Shown here piece after piece: positions 42,801 through 48,722 of a DNA stretch of 64,000 bases. The number at the start of each line of letters is the position of its first letter. The stretch's first letter is position 1. The position numbers and the translations under genes were made by a program. This stretch comes from Metaphire vulgaris. Taxonomy: Eukaryota; Annelida; Clitellata; Crassiclitellata; Megascolecidae. The notes below the pieces were generated by a model. The model searched no databases and had not been told where the DNA came from. It saw only the letters and a list, made by a program, of their open reading frames with translations. The DNA is taken from contig CM030872.1 of NCBI GenBank assembly GCA_018105865.1, positions 7,784,516-7,848,515 on the forward strand. The letters run 5' to 3'.

Positions 42801-42940
42801 TCAAGCGACTTCAGGTGCTCCTCTCCGGCTGTCCTGACGTTGACGTCGTGCGACAAGATCGCCGCAACGCTCTCGACCAGCGCCTCCTTCAGAGAGACGC
42901 TGGTCGCCGTCGGATCGCCCTCCCCGCCGCCGGCTGCCAT
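21220..42940 (-). CDS. IPO9: Importin-9 (karyopherin beta family), 25 coding exons
   Basis: Joining 25 exons bounded by AG/GT sites keeps frame throughout and gives 1024 codons plus TGA, close to vertebrate IPO9 (about 1040 residues). Exons, 5' to 3': 42790-42940, 41875-42023, 40730-40931, 39511-39599, 39175-39261, 38205-38324, 37406-37506, 36633-36691, 35989-36140, 34828-34926, 33404-33498, 31711-31850, 31106-31184, 30523-30751, 30019-30097, 29435-29583, 28452-28580, 27403-27475, 26693-26895, 25876-26042, 24721-24854, 23924-24045, 23491-23563, 22452-22528, 21220-21336. IPO9 is a RanGTP-regulated HEAT-repeat receptor that carries H2A-H2B, ribosomal proteins and actin into the nucleus. Family landmarks include [50 protein letters not shown] and [13 protein letters not shown]. 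The start chosen is the ATG followed by GCAGCCGG (aaagATGG); three in-frame ATGs lie up to 75 bases upstream. Introns are full of MITEs and SINEs. Confidence 0.96.
21393..21577. mobile_element. hAT-like MITE, CAGTGTTTAATCTAG family
   Basis: Ends CAGTGGCTAATCTAGACTC and CCTAGATTAAACCCTG. Flanks GGTTAACC and GGGTAGCC match at six of eight. In IPO9 intron 24. Confidence 0.6.
21765..22142. mobile_element. hAT-like MITE
   Basis: Ends CAGTGCTACCCAAACTTTT and, inverted, CAGTGCTTCCCAACCTG. AT-rich interior of about 340 bases. In IPO9 intron 24. Confidence 0.6.
22452..22528 (-). CDS. IPO9: IPO9 coding exon 24
   Basis: Encodes [20 protein letters not shown] and YQIDLQ, the near-invariant DPLYQIDLQ. 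Acceptor CTTTAG, donor GTAGAA. Confidence 0.93.
22797..23090. mobile_element. hAT MITE, CAGTGGCGGTTCCA family, perfect 8-bp duplication
   Basis: Ends CAGTGGCAGTTCC and GGAACCGCCACTG. ATGGTAAC on both sides. It contains ATGACC-T7-GCTTGTCA. In IPO9 intron 23. Confidence 0.88.
23168..23331. mobile_element. MITE, AGGAGTATCCAG family (reverse)
   Basis: Reverse copy of 19018-19191 in IPO9 intron 23, ends GGGGTATCCAG and CTGGATACTCC. Confidence 0.75.
23491..23563 (-). CDS. IPO9: IPO9 coding exon 23, acidic segment
   Basis: Encodes the acidic stretch [18 protein letters not shown], the counterpart of the Asp/Glu-rich insert of vertebrate IPO9 that faces histone cargo. The donor GTATCT is chosen by phase with exon 24. 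The vertebrate stretch just after this (LLSDILA-like) has no counterpart in the joined product. Confidence 0.8.
23924..24045 (-). CDS. IPO9: IPO9 coding exon 22
   Basis: Encodes [20 protein letters not shown] and [11 protein letters not shown]...DDNE. Acceptor TTTTAG, donor GTTGAC. Confidence 0.92.
24561..24688. mobile_element. MITE, GGGCTCGTCCATATAGTACG family
   Basis: Degenerate copy with ends GGGCTCATCCATATAGTACG and CTATACAGCTGGACCCT. Siblings at 26100, 37540, 41745 and 59432. Confidence 0.65.
24721..24854 (-). CDS. IPO9: IPO9 coding exon 21
   Basis: Encodes [20 protein letters not shown], then VKTRSRAA. Acceptor CGTGCAG, donor GTAAGT. Matches VALCKLLQHGIN and RTRSKSA. Confidence 0.93.
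25030..25300 (+). mobile_element. tRNA-derived SINE
   Basis: The head has an A-box-like TTAGCAGAGTGGTAACAACG and a B box GGGTTCAACTCCC, i.e. a pol III promoter. The body (CTACTCAGCC, then CTGAGGGCCTTGGTAACGGA and CAGCGCCGCCCTATGAG) is shared with 47910 and, in reverse, 53425. In IPO9 intron 20. Confidence 0.8.
25355..25530. mobile_element. Pogo/Tigger-like MITE, TATAAC family
   Basis: Ends CGGTAGAACTTTGTTATAAC and AAAGTTCTACTG, flanked by TA. Siblings at 20383 (partial), 35364, 52302 and 60574. Confidence 0.7.
25556..25713. mobile_element. Pogo-like MITE, CAGTGGAATCCCACTTAATC family
   Basis: Ends CAGTGGAATCCCACTTAATC and ATTAAGTGGGTTTCACTG, flanked by TA on both sides. Siblings at 35461 and 61048. 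In IPO9 intron 20. Confidence 0.8.
25876..26042 (-). CDS. IPO9: IPO9 coding exon 20
   Basis: Encodes [40 protein letters not shown] and FFGEYNRRV. Acceptor TTGCAG, donor GTACTG, phase 2 out. Confidence 0.94.
26100..26234. mobile_element. MITE, GGGCTCGTCCATATAGTACG family
   Basis: Ends GGGTTCATCCATAAAATACG and ACTATATGGATGGACC. It starts about 58 bases upstream of the IPO9 exon 20 acceptor. Confidence 0.65.
26500..26650. repeat. (CAT)n/(CAC)n low-complexity stretch
   Basis: Imperfect ATC/ACC trinucleotides. The His-rich frame over it is an artefact. Confidence 0.85.
26693..26895 (-). CDS. IPO9: IPO9 coding exon 19
   Basis: Encodes [35 protein letters not shown] and [16 protein letters not shown]. 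Acceptor ATTGTAG, donor GTGACC. Confidence 0.94.
27403..27475 (-). CDS. IPO9: IPO9 coding exon 18
   Basis: Encodes [20 protein letters not shown] and HDPQ, matching [12 protein letters not shown] in vertebrates. Acceptor TTGTAG, donor GTGATT. Confidence 0.93.
27595..27715. repeat. Dispersed repeat with CTATAGCGCCA start
   Basis: CTATAGCACCATTTCACAAT, CAGAAGCACCAACCGATGGC and GGATATCCAGG-type blocks recur at 41525-41600, 59020-59250 and, reversed and longer, 31440-31670. Probably a non-LTR-derived family. Confidence 0.6.
27839..28120. mobile_element. hAT-like MITE
   Basis: Ends CAGTGGCATACCCAGAGAGG and CCTGGCTATGCCACTG. Flanks GGATTCAG and GGATTCAA match at seven of eight. It carries two GCTTGTCA palindrome cores (28009, 28047). 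In IPO9 intron 17. Confidence 0.75.
28452..28580 (-). CDS. IPO9: IPO9 coding exon 17
   Basis: 43 codons, [20 protein letters not shown], then [17 protein letters not shown]. Acceptor TTCTTCAG, donor GTCTGA, phase 0 at both ends. Confidence 0.93.
29202..29414. mobile_element. Inverted-repeat MITE beside IPO9 exon 16
   Basis: Ends CATGGAGGTATCCCTGGAGA and GTCTCCTGGGATAATACCTC are long inverted repeats (about 34 bases) that continue as CGGCATTACTTCAT and ATGACGTAATGCCG. The interior has smaller palindromes (CCTACGCGC repeats). Confidence 0.75.
29435..29583 (-). CDS. IPO9: IPO9 coding exon 16
   Basis: Encodes [18 protein letters not shown], then [20 protein letters not shown]. Donor GTCAGT. An inverted-repeat element ends about 21 bases beyond the donor. 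Confidence 0.92.
30019..30097 (-). CDS. IPO9: IPO9 coding exon 15
   Basis: Encodes [20 protein letters not shown], then FLKYSS. The open frame is too short for routine detection, but both splice sites and the match to vertebrate FTASMESKI...IFLKYSN are clear. Confidence 0.9.
30434..30503. repeat. (ATC)n/(ACC)n microsatellite
   Basis: Located within 20 bases of the donor of IPO9 exon 14. Confidence 0.9.
30523..30751 (-). CDS. IPO9: IPO9 coding exon 14
   Basis: Largest IPO9 exon: [33 protein letters not shown], then [19 protein letters not shown] (CAT)n microsatellite sits in the following intron within 20 bases of the donor GTTTGT. Confidence 0.93.
30901..30981. mobile_element. PiggyBac-like palindromic MITE (TTAACCCCTT)
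   Basis: Starts TTAACCCCTT and ends AAGGGGTTAA. The centre has a GAGTTACAAATAGTTG block shared with 51414. In IPO9 intron 13. Confidence 0.7.
31106..31184 (-). CDS. IPO9: IPO9 coding exon 13
   Basis: Encodes [20 protein letters not shown] and PDLLQ, the conserved LLGRALWAASRF region. Acceptor TTTAG, donor GTTAGT. Confidence 0.92.
31440..31670. repeat. Dispersed repeat, reverse copy
   Basis: Reverse complement of the family at 59020-59250, sharing CCAAACTCTGGAACTCATTG and GATTTTGATTTGG-type blocks. Confidence 0.6.
31711..31850 (-). CDS. IPO9: IPO9 coding exon 12
   Basis: Encodes [18 protein letters not shown]...[16 protein letters not shown], matching WKIHEACMLALGSV in vertebrates. Acceptor TTCAG, donor GTTAGT, phase 1 out. 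Confidence 0.93.
32170..32374 (+). pseudogene. LINE ORF2 C-terminal fragment
   Basis: Encodes [20 protein letters not shown] and WCDDNEEW...[10 protein letters not shown], the tail pattern of LINE reverse transcriptase proteins (G-x-x-x-x-GRPxxxWxD...NRxxWxxxV). No reverse transcriptase core is present, so it is a dead 3' fragment. In IPO9 intron 11, opposite strand to the gene. Confidence 0.55.
32906..33163. mobile_element. hAT-like MITE, CAGGG-TATTT family
   Basis: Ends CAAGGATATTTTTACACCCC and CCTAGAAATATCCCTG. A short (TAA)n lies inside. In IPO9 intron 11. Confidence 0.5.
33404..33498 (-). CDS. IPO9: IPO9 coding exon 11
   Basis: Encodes [20 protein letters not shown] and [12 protein letters not shown]. 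The donor AACTG/GTTGGT rather than the nearby GTATTT makes exon 12 continue as W-W-K-I-H. A LINE fragment begins within about 50 bases of its acceptor. Confidence 0.85.
33500..33835 (+). pseudogene. LINE ORF2 C-terminal fragment next to IPO9 exon 11
   Basis: Encodes [39 protein letters not shown] and [11 protein letters not shown], the typical LINE ORF2 tail (WFGHVxRR...GRRxRGRQxxRWxD...DRxxW). It continues into (GA)n and (ACAG)n repeats to 33890. Inserted antisense to IPO9, directly upstream of the exon 11 acceptor. Confidence 0.65.
34566..34724. mobile_element. hAT MITE, CAGGG-TATTT family, perfect 8-bp duplication
   Basis: Ends CAGGGATATTTTTACACCCC and GAAATAACCCTG. GCGGGGAA flanks both sides. 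It contains TGACCTTTTTTGCTTGTCA exactly. Confidence 0.88.
34828..34926 (-). CDS. IPO9: IPO9 coding exon 10
   Basis: 33 codons: [18 protein letters not shown], then [12 protein letters not shown]. The upstream AG (GTACAG) is preferred to a second AG nine bases on because it restores the ICQ triplet matching vertebrate IKV. Confidence 0.88.
35461..35635. mobile_element. Pogo-like MITE, CAGTGGAATCCC family (nested)
   Basis: CAGTGGATCCCACTTAATCG to AAGCGGGTTTCACTG with TA on both sides, inside the TATAAC-family element. Confidence 0.8.
35642..35895. mobile_element. hAT-like MITE, CAGTGCTTTTTTCT ends (nested)
   Basis: The left end CCACTGCTTTTTTCT and inverted right end CCAGTGCTTTTTTCT agree except at one base. 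It follows the nested pogo-like copy directly. Confidence 0.55.
35989..36140 (-). CDS. IPO9: IPO9 coding exon 9
   Basis: Encodes [20 protein letters not shown], then [13 protein letters not shown], as in vertebrate IPO9. Acceptor TTTTTAG, donor GTTAGA. Confidence 0.93.
36191..36354. mobile_element. MITE, AGGAGTATCCAG family
   Basis: Nearly identical to 19018-19191. It lies in IPO9 intron 8, about 50 bases upstream of the exon 9 acceptor. Confidence 0.75.
36415..36570 (-). mobile_element. tRNA-derived SINE body and tail (reverse)
   Basis: On the minus strand: GGTAGCAGCATTAGCTGCGA, then ATGGCAACCTACTCTAGATT, then CACCTGCATCGCAGCTTGC. The tail matches 46560 and the 5S-headed copy at 55165. Confidence 0.65.
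36633..36691 (-). CDS. IPO9: IPO9 coding exon 8
   Basis: Short exon encoding [20 protein letters not shown], which parallels the acidic YVRTEVNYTEE...DPVDSDGE segment of vertebrate IPO9. Phase 2 in, phase 1 out, donor GTGAGT. Confidence 0.9.
37000..37190. repeat. (ACT)n, (TAA)n trinucleotide tract
   Basis: Mixed CTA/ACC, TTA and TAA runs in IPO9 intron 7. Confidence 0.85.
37406..37506 (-). CDS. IPO9: IPO9 coding exon 7
   Basis: Encodes [13 protein letters not shown]...[14 protein letters not shown]. The acceptor follows a pyrimidine stretch ending TTTCAG. The donor GTATCC falls inside an Ile codon completed by exon 8. Confidence 0.9.
37540..37673. mobile_element. MITE, GGGCTCGTCCATATAGTACG family
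   Basis: Ends GGGCTCGTCCATATAGTACG and CGTACTTTATGGACGTACCT, flanked by TAA on both sides. In IPO9 intron 6. Confidence 0.75.
37761..37840. mobile_element. PiggyBac-like palindromic MITE (TTAACCCCTT)
   Basis: 80 bases, TTAACCCCTTAACCG to AGTTAAGGGGTTAA, with AACTGTAACTCAATGTAAAA inside. Confidence 0.75.
37905..38130 (-). mobile_element. tRNA-derived SINE (reverse)
   Basis: On the minus strand the head GGCAAAGAGGTAACATTC and the B box GGATCGAGTCCC are followed by GACTCAGCCTTCATTCGC and a tail related to 46560. Confidence 0.7.
38205..38324 (-). CDS. IPO9: IPO9 coding exon 6
   Basis: 40 codons, [18 protein letters not shown]...GLKMEILK, bounded by CTGTAG and GTTGTT. Phase 0 at both ends. Confidence 0.92.
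38819..38972. mobile_element. hAT-like MITE, CAGGG-TATTT family
   Basis: Ends CAGGGTTATTTCTAGGATT and AAATATCCCTG. Flanks CCTCCAGG and TCTCCAGC match at six of eight. It contains TGACAAGCAAAAAAGGCCA. Confidence 0.65.
39009..39066 (-). mobile_element. 5S-rRNA-derived SINE head fragment
   Basis: On the minus strand CCGGTTCTCATCAGAACACT is followed by GAAGTTAAGCAAAATTAGGC, the 5S core. It is nearly the same as the larger copy at 55257-55350. Confidence 0.6.
39175..39261 (-). CDS. IPO9: IPO9 coding exon 5
   Basis: 29 codons, [14 protein letters not shown]...NQLNK, matching the vertebrate YGIRTRSRAVEIF region. Acceptor GGTCTAG, donor GTTACC. Phase 0 at both ends. Confidence 0.92.
39511..39599 (-). 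CDS. IPO9: IPO9 coding exon 4
   Basis: Encodes [20 protein letters not shown] and then [10 protein letters not shown]. Acceptor TTTCTAG, donor GTATTT. Phase 1 in, phase 0 out. Confidence 0.93.
39630..39840. repeat. (CT)n/(GTCT)n and (CAAT)n simple repeats
   Basis: Located just downstream of IPO9 exon 5-4 junction sequence, between 39599 and 40730 (intron 3). Confidence 0.8.
40219..40298. mobile_element. PiggyBac-like palindromic MITE (TTAACCCCTT)
   Basis: TTAACCCCTTTACCAAG to GAAAAGGGGTTAA, with AACTGTAACTCAATGTAAAA inside as in 37761. Confidence 0.7.
40730..40931 (-). CDS. IPO9: IPO9 coding exon 3
   Basis: Acceptor AATAAAG, donor GTGAGC. Encodes [20 protein letters not shown], a near-invariant HEAT segment of the family, and ends HGAMRVLT. 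Phase 0 in, phase 1 out. Confidence 0.95.
41049..41127. mobile_element. Tc1/mariner-like hairpin MITE
   Basis: 79-base near-perfect palindrome, CAGGGTGGTGCAAAAAAACT to TTTTTTTGTGTGCCACCCTG, flanked by TA. Siblings at 46734 and 48647. Confidence 0.8.
41745..41857. mobile_element. MITE, GGGCTCGTCCATATAGTACG family
   Basis: GAACTCATCCATATAGTAAG to TACGTACTATATGAATTAGC. It ends about 18 bases from the exon 2 donor of IPO9. Confidence 0.65.
41875..42023 (-). CDS. IPO9: IPO9 coding exon 2
   Basis: Acceptor TTTTAG, donor GTAAGA. Encodes FGVHLAEL...[19 protein letters not shown]...APETSEE, the canonical importin-beta N-terminal domain. Phase 1 in, phase 0 out. Confidence 0.95.
42790..42940 (-). CDS. 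IPO9: IPO9 coding exon 1
   Basis: Encodes the start and the first importin-beta N-terminal helix ([15 protein letters not shown], then [11 protein letters not shown]). It ends GAA-G before GTACGG (phase 1). The open frame extends to an ATG at 43015, but the ATG at 42940 matches the vertebrate MAA start. Confidence 0.9.
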
Positions 42941-43019
42941 CTTTTCTCTTTTGCACCTCGGCGCTCTCACCATAGAAATGCTCTCACCGAAACCGACCAT
43001 CGATGACACCGACAACTAA

Positions 43020-43125
43020 CATCTCTATGGTCCTTATCTCGACTCTCTATGGTCTTATCTCTATGGTCCGCGCCTCAAAAGCTCTTTGTCTCTATGGTCC
43101 TCAACTCCTTATCTCTATGATCTCC
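43020..43125 (-). promoter_or_regulatory. Repeated 11-mer cluster upstream of IPO9
   Basis: Plus-strand TCTCTATGGTC (gene-strand GACCATAGAGA) recurs about four times, with a fifth one-base variant, between roughly 80 and 185 bases upstream of the chosen IPO9 start codon. A promoter role is inferred. The same 11-mer also occurs in the MITEs at 19018, 23168 and 36191. Confidence 0.4.
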
Positions 43126-43361
43126 AGCTGTTTTATTAATGGTCCTGGTCTCTAGCCTCACCCTAAATATTTGAAATCTACGTTAAACCACCCGAAACAA
43201 TCTCATTGAACTAGATAAGCAAATAAGAAGTAAAACGAAATTTCTATAGCGCTGCTCTTAATTTGCTTGTATTAAGAATGCTGAAAATTTCAACACAATT
43301 AATATTTACAGGCATTTACATTTTCAAAGCTGCACAATACACTAGTTATGGCAATTTTAAT

Positions 43362-43547
43362 CAGTGGCGGCTCCACCGGGGGAAGGGGGCAGTGCCCCCC
43401 CTATTGAGAGCCTGGCCCTCAGTGCCCCCCTGTTGGGACCCTATACTTAATGCTATATACATTAAACAACAAATGGTTGCCCCCCATGATTAGAAGTTGC
43501 CACTCCAACGCCCCCCCCCCACTTGCCAAATCCTAGAGCCGCCACTG
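43362..43547. mobile_element. hAT MITE, CAGTGGCGGCTCCACC family, perfect 8-bp duplication
   Basis: CAGTGGCGGCTCCACC to AGCCGCCACTG with ATTTTAAT on both sides. Confidence 0.92.
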
Positions 43548-43820
43548 ATTTTAATCATGATCATAATGAAAAATTAAGTTCAGTGCTTTCTAAAATTTTA
43601 TCGCTGAAGTTTCATTTTTCAGAATACACATAAGGGAGTTCTAAAGACCAATTTCTTTAATACCATAAATCATCTTCTGATGCAAGCCAGATCTTGAACA
43701 TAAGCCGAGTCTCCAATACAAGACAGGGAAAGTAATTAATTTTGTTCCAATATAAGACAGGGCCTTCTATTACTGTACCAAAAGACAACCTGGATGCCAG
43801 TTACTCATAGTAAATTATAC

Positions 43821-44054
43821 CATTGGTTCTCAACCCATCCCGTGGTCCGCGGACCAAAAGTGGTCTGCGAGAGAGGGTCCAGTGGTCTGCGGCAGATTCA
43901 GAAAACGTTAATAAAAATTAGATGTATTTCAGTAAGCTGCAATAAGGTTTTTTGCTTGTCAGTTGCCATGATTTTTCTCGATTTTCAGGTGGTAAGCAAG
44001 AAATTGTTGATCTTCAAAAGTGGTCTGTGAGACAAAGGGGCCTGAGAACCACTG
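43821..44054. mobile_element. hAT (Charlie-like) MITE, perfect 8-bp duplication
   Basis: Ends CATTGGTTCTCAACCC and CCTGAGAACCACTG. AATTATAC flanks both sides. It contains GTTTTTTGCTTGTCA. Confidence 0.88.
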
Positions 44055-44452
44055 AATTATACCACAGAGTTAAGTAATTCAAGCTGCTCAGTTTAGATTT
44101 TGTTTCGTAATTCCTTAATAATTCTAACTCGATTATTACATACCATTGTAAAAATATGTCTGCTAAAAACTTAACAGAAATATTTATTATTATTATTATT
44201 ATTATTATCTGATAATTTATAGAGCCCTATTTATAGAGCCCTGTTGTATAGATGCAAACTTCAACTGTACACGTCTGTACATAACTTGTTCAACATTCAC
44301 TGAGCCATGCAAATCGGCTATCACATATATCGTTATAAACCAAGGCCACTGCTTAAACAGGTTTAGTAAAAGAGCATAAGTCAGAAATACTCTAAAGATA
44401 ATGAAATTTTGTGAAATAAGAAAGATTACTCCGAAGATATCATACTCAATAA

Positions 44453-44645
44453 CAGTGGCGGCTCTAGGATTTGGCAAGTGGGGGGGGGGGCGTTGGGGTG
44501 GCAACTTCTAATCATGGGGGAGACAACCATTTGTTGTTTAATGTATGTAGCATTAAGTATAGGGTCCCAACAGGGAGGCTACTGGGGGGGCCAGGCACTC
44601 AATAGGGGGGGCACGCCCCCCGACCCCCCGGTGGAGCCGCCACTG
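44453..44645. mobile_element. hAT MITE, CAGTGGCGGCTCCACC family (reverse), perfect 8-bp duplication
   Basis: Inverted copy of 43362-43547 with CTCAATAA on both sides. Confidence 0.92.
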
Positions 44646-45565
44646 CTCAATAAACCAAAACATTTTTAACGCAATAAATATTAAATAAATTCCTTATAAA
44701 AAAACTAATCTCTGAAGACTGTGTTATCCAGTAAAGTAATTCATTAGCACACAGATAAATAATAATCTTTATTCATGACAAGCACAGCATAAAAAAGTAC
44801 ACAAACAAGGAAAACACAAATCAACTGAACAAAAACCAAATAAAATCAAACTATTAATAATTGAATTATACACAATGACTATTATTTACTAATATATGTT
44901 ATATTCTATGCCAACTGGGAAGGTTGAAAGCAGTAAAGGAAGTTGAAAAACTCAACCCTAACCACTAATACATCACATATTTCATAGCTCAGGTTAGTAT
45001 AATAACGAGACAATTGAAATACTAAAGGGTCATACTATAATCTAGCTATACCAATAACACCAAAATAACAAGTGTAACTTATTACAATCACTTCAAGTAA
45101 TGTAAACAGCATAGTTGCAAAATGTTTTGATAAACTTAGTGGTAACGGTAATAGAAACTCATGCAACGCTAATAATCAGCATTTGACGAATATCACTTTT
45201 AGTTGTAGCCAAGCTAAACCTCCAAAGTAATTTAAAAGCTACAAAATGCTAATAAAGAGTTTCACAAAAAAGTCTGTACAAAGAAATATCTGTTCAAACA
45301 GTAAGTAATTCGAAAAACATACTTGGGACTCACTGACTCAGTCTGTACAACTGACAATATCAACATTATTATCAATAATAAAAACACAATGAGAACCAGG
45401 TTCTAAAAAGTGCAACAATCCTCAACATTAACTCACTCCAATTTCTTGGACATATCAATTAAACAAGATCAACAAAACCATCACAATAACTTCACAATGC
45501 ACACTCTACAAACTTCGTTCTTCTAGCAACATATTTTGATTGTAGACTTTGATATAATACAATTA

Positions 45566-45790
45566 CAGTGGCATGCAAAAGTCTGGGATAACCTTATCTT
45601 TTAAAATTTCTTTTCCTCTATTCCATTTCTATTCTTTTTCTTTATTTCTTTTTCCTTCTGTTTGATTTCTTCTCTTTCTCAAATCCAAAAAAACATCAAA
45701 AATAACCGAAGCAAATCAAAATAACTGCAAAATTAACTTTCAAAACAATAGCAACAAGATAAGGTGACTCGAGATTTTTGCACACCACTG
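45566..45790. mobile_element. Tc1/mariner-like MITE, CAGTGGTGTGCAAAA family
   Basis: CAGTGGCATGCAAAAGTCTG to TTTTTGCACACCACTG with TA flanks. Relatives at 22231, 50065, 51211 and 62690. Confidence 0.75.
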
Positions 45791-46559
45791 TAAATTTTAA
45801 AAGAAAATAATCGAATGCAAACAAGGCCAACGATTGGTGAATACTGATTTAATTAACCAATTGCAACGCACCAATTAGATGCTTCGATGTCACGGCCAAT
45901 CAGGCGCGATCAGCTCGGAAGGGCGCCCTGCCCGAAAGCACAGCATCGATGCATTTAGATGCCCCATTGGCCACAGGTAAACTAGATGCCCCATTGGCCA
46001 CAAGTTAATAAAAGATGAAAGTTATTGAACTTTTTTTTCATTTATTTTCATTCTCATACCACCCACACCCCAAAATTACCGATACTCAATGGTTCTGCAT
46101 AAATCCTACAACCAGTCCCTGCCCGAATAAGGGGGGGGGGGGTTGGGCCCCCACCTCCCGTGTTTTCACCAAAAGGGGCTACAGAACAGTAGTCTGTCGG
46201 TTGATATGCAACAGAAACTCACTCCACAGGGCAAGATATCTCAAAATCACGGTTGAGAGTCTCTCTCGTGAGATGGAAGAACAAAATTACGCGTAACTGT
46301 AATCTTGATTACACGGTCACCCACCTCAGTAATACACGTAATTGCAAATACCTATTTACAAATTTACAATATCAAATATCCATCCAAAATCCAAAACCGC
46401 ACAGTCCCAGTCCAATATAACGTGATAAAATAGCCAATGTATCCTAACAAATAAATTTAGAAAACAACCTTTCACACATAAAAGCCATCAATAAAATTAA
46501 TTATGTTCAAACAAATATTAATTATCTTCGCTTAATGACGTTAAGCTGTCAGGTAAAAC

Positions 46560-46695
46560 GTGGATCTGGGGAAAGTAATGGCAACCTACTCCAGATTAAT
46601 GGCTTATACCACCTACATCACTGATTGCCTAGACCGGAGATAAGCGCCGGAACCCAACACTCGGACTAGAGTATGGGACCTACCTTTACCTACCT
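46560..46695 (+). mobile_element. SINE tail fragment
   Basis: Contains AATGGCAACCTACTCCAGAT, AGACCGGAGATAAGCGCCGG and GAACCCAACACTCG, shared with the SINE copies at 36415, 37905 and 55165. Confidence 0.6.
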
Positions 46696-46733
46696 ACGTA
46701 ATGACAACAGTGCACAATAAATCAGGATATATA

Positions 46734-46806
46734 CAGGGTGGAGCAAAAAACGGAGAAGTCACATTAGGTTTGGCATTTAATATAGTCCTTTTTTTGTGCC
46801 ACCCTG
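46734..46806. mobile_element. Tc1/mariner-like hairpin MITE
   Basis: CAGGGTGGAGCAAAAAAC to TTTTTTTGTGCCACCCTG with TA flanks; 73 bases. Confidence 0.75.
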
Positions 46807-47204
46807 TAGAATGTATAAAGAGCCACAATAAAATACTGATTTCACTGTCTTATCTGAAGTAACCATTGTAATTTTTACAATTTTATAAATTCAAGCAATA
46901 ACTGACACATCTAAGGCCACAAGAAAGTTCACCGAAGGTTCCTTGACGTGCAAATTACATTGATACCTAATTTCGCATTGCAATGCCATCAGCAGTTTAC
47001 AATATTGTACACAATTACAACACAAGAGAAACAAATTAAAATGTGAATAACATACCGTAACCACTGCAAACCCATCTAGATTGGAACAAGGAGAATTAGT
47101 TATTACTAAGTAACTTCAATAATATTTTATATAAAGCCAACAGTTTTAACAGCAGGAGGTTACAGTCGCCATCATAGGCAGATATGCAACGTTAGGCTTC
47201 AGAA

Positions 47205-47399
47205 CATTAACGTCGCCACGGGGGGCAAATGGAGGCAACTGCCCCCCAACCTGCCCCAGACCACCTACCAGATTCGCGCAAATCCGGTGAGAAAGTTTTT
47301 TTGTGGAGGGGGAGGTAGGGGTGGGTAAGGAATCTGACACGCCAGACCCCTTTTGCCCCCCCAACCAAAAATTCCTGGCGACGCCACTGCTTCAGAATA
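47205..47399. mobile_element. hAT-like MITE, perfect 8-bp duplication
   Basis: Ends CATTAACGTCGCCACGGGGG and CCTGGCGACGCCACTG. CTTCAGAA flanks both sides. Confidence 0.85.
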
Positions 47400-47909
47400 T
47401 GACTATGAACATAGGAGACAAAGAGATCAAAATGAGACAAAAAACTAATCAAATACATTGTTTATTCTGCTATAAGCAAAGCTATCTCTTGCTTTTAGTC
47501 TAATCACACATTTTGCATAAGAAAATATCAAGAAAAAAATGATACAACTTTATAATGGCAAAACTCAATCCCATGGATACAAAAGCACACAGTTAAAATC
47601 AAAGTGATACAAAAACCTGAATGCAAGAGAGACGCAGACAAATATGAAAACGCGTGGCTTAAAAACACACCCTTTCAAGAATTAAGACTTAAAAGCAGCG
47701 GTAACAAGTTTAGTCATCAGCAGATGAATACAAAATGACATACATGCCAGAGAACATTCATTTCATCTTAAATCTGAATTAGGTAAAAATGCTAAAGTAA
47801 AAGATTCCTCAAGAAAGTCAATGTATGTAATGCCTGGAACGCAACCAGCCGTCTATTACCAAAAGAACCCGTACAAAGTGAGGGTCATTCCACAGGTTCA
47901 ATGTTCAAA

Positions 47910-48165
47910 GAAGTGTATAGCAGAGTGGTAACAATGTTGGGTGATGGAGCAGGAGGTTGCGGGTTTGAGTCCCGCAGGAGCCCTAAAGGTCGACTCAGCC
48001 TTTTTCGCGGCGGTAAAATGAGGAGCAGTGGTAAAAATCCCTGCGATAAGTCAAACAGGTACGCTACGCGATACACTAGCCCCATATCCATGGCATTGCA
48101 CGCCTGGCTGAGGGCTTTAGAAACGGAGATCAGCACCGCCCTATGAGCCCATGAAGCTCGGGAAG
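47910..48165 (+). mobile_element. tRNA-derived SINE
   Basis: A-box-like TATAGCAGAGTGGTAACAAT and B box GGGTTTGAGTCCC, then CGACTCAGCC and CTGAGGGCTTTAGAAACGGA, as in 25030. Confidence 0.8.
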
Positions 48166-48441
48166 GACTCTTGACTTTTTTTTGGACCATTTGTAGAACA
48201 CTAAGCATATTGAATCAGGGATGAATTTGCTTGAAAAATGAACATGCTATCATGCAAGGTAATTTAGGATTTGTGTAGCACCTTTGCTATTTCTATCCAG
48301 ATGCCATATAATAAACACAAAATAATTAGCAATACAAGAGAAAACAAAATTACAAAACTTTCATCAGCAATTACGTAAACTTAAGTCCTAATTACACTAA
48401 GCAGCATCGTAATTCAATGCAATTACAACAACCATCGATGA

Positions 48442-48521
48442 TTAACCCATAAACCGCCGGAACCGAGTATACTCAGTTATGTTGCACATAGTCATAAAGT
48501 ATTTAGTGGTTTAAGGGTTAA
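48442..48521. mobile_element. Degenerate TTAACCC palindromic MITE
   Basis: ATTAACCCATAAACC to GGTTTAAGGGTTAA. Outer arms are conserved and the centre has diverged. Confidence 0.45.
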
Positions 48522-48646
48522 AACACACATTCCCTGCATTAAATAGAGACAATAAAAATGAATAAATCCAAATTACACTCAATAATTCACTCCCGATAAA
48601 CAGATAGAATAACAAATAGATAAAAATTTGAATGTCATATACAGTA

Positions 48647-48722
48647 CAGGGTGGCGCAAAAAAACCTGACTATATTATATGCAAACCTAAATGTGACTAG
48701 TCCGCTTTTTTGCGCCACCCTG
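48647..48722. mobile_element. Tc1/mariner-like hairpin MITE
   Basis: CAGGGTGGCGCAAAAAAAC to CTTTTTTGCGCCACCCTG with TA flanks; 76 bases. Confidence 0.8.
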
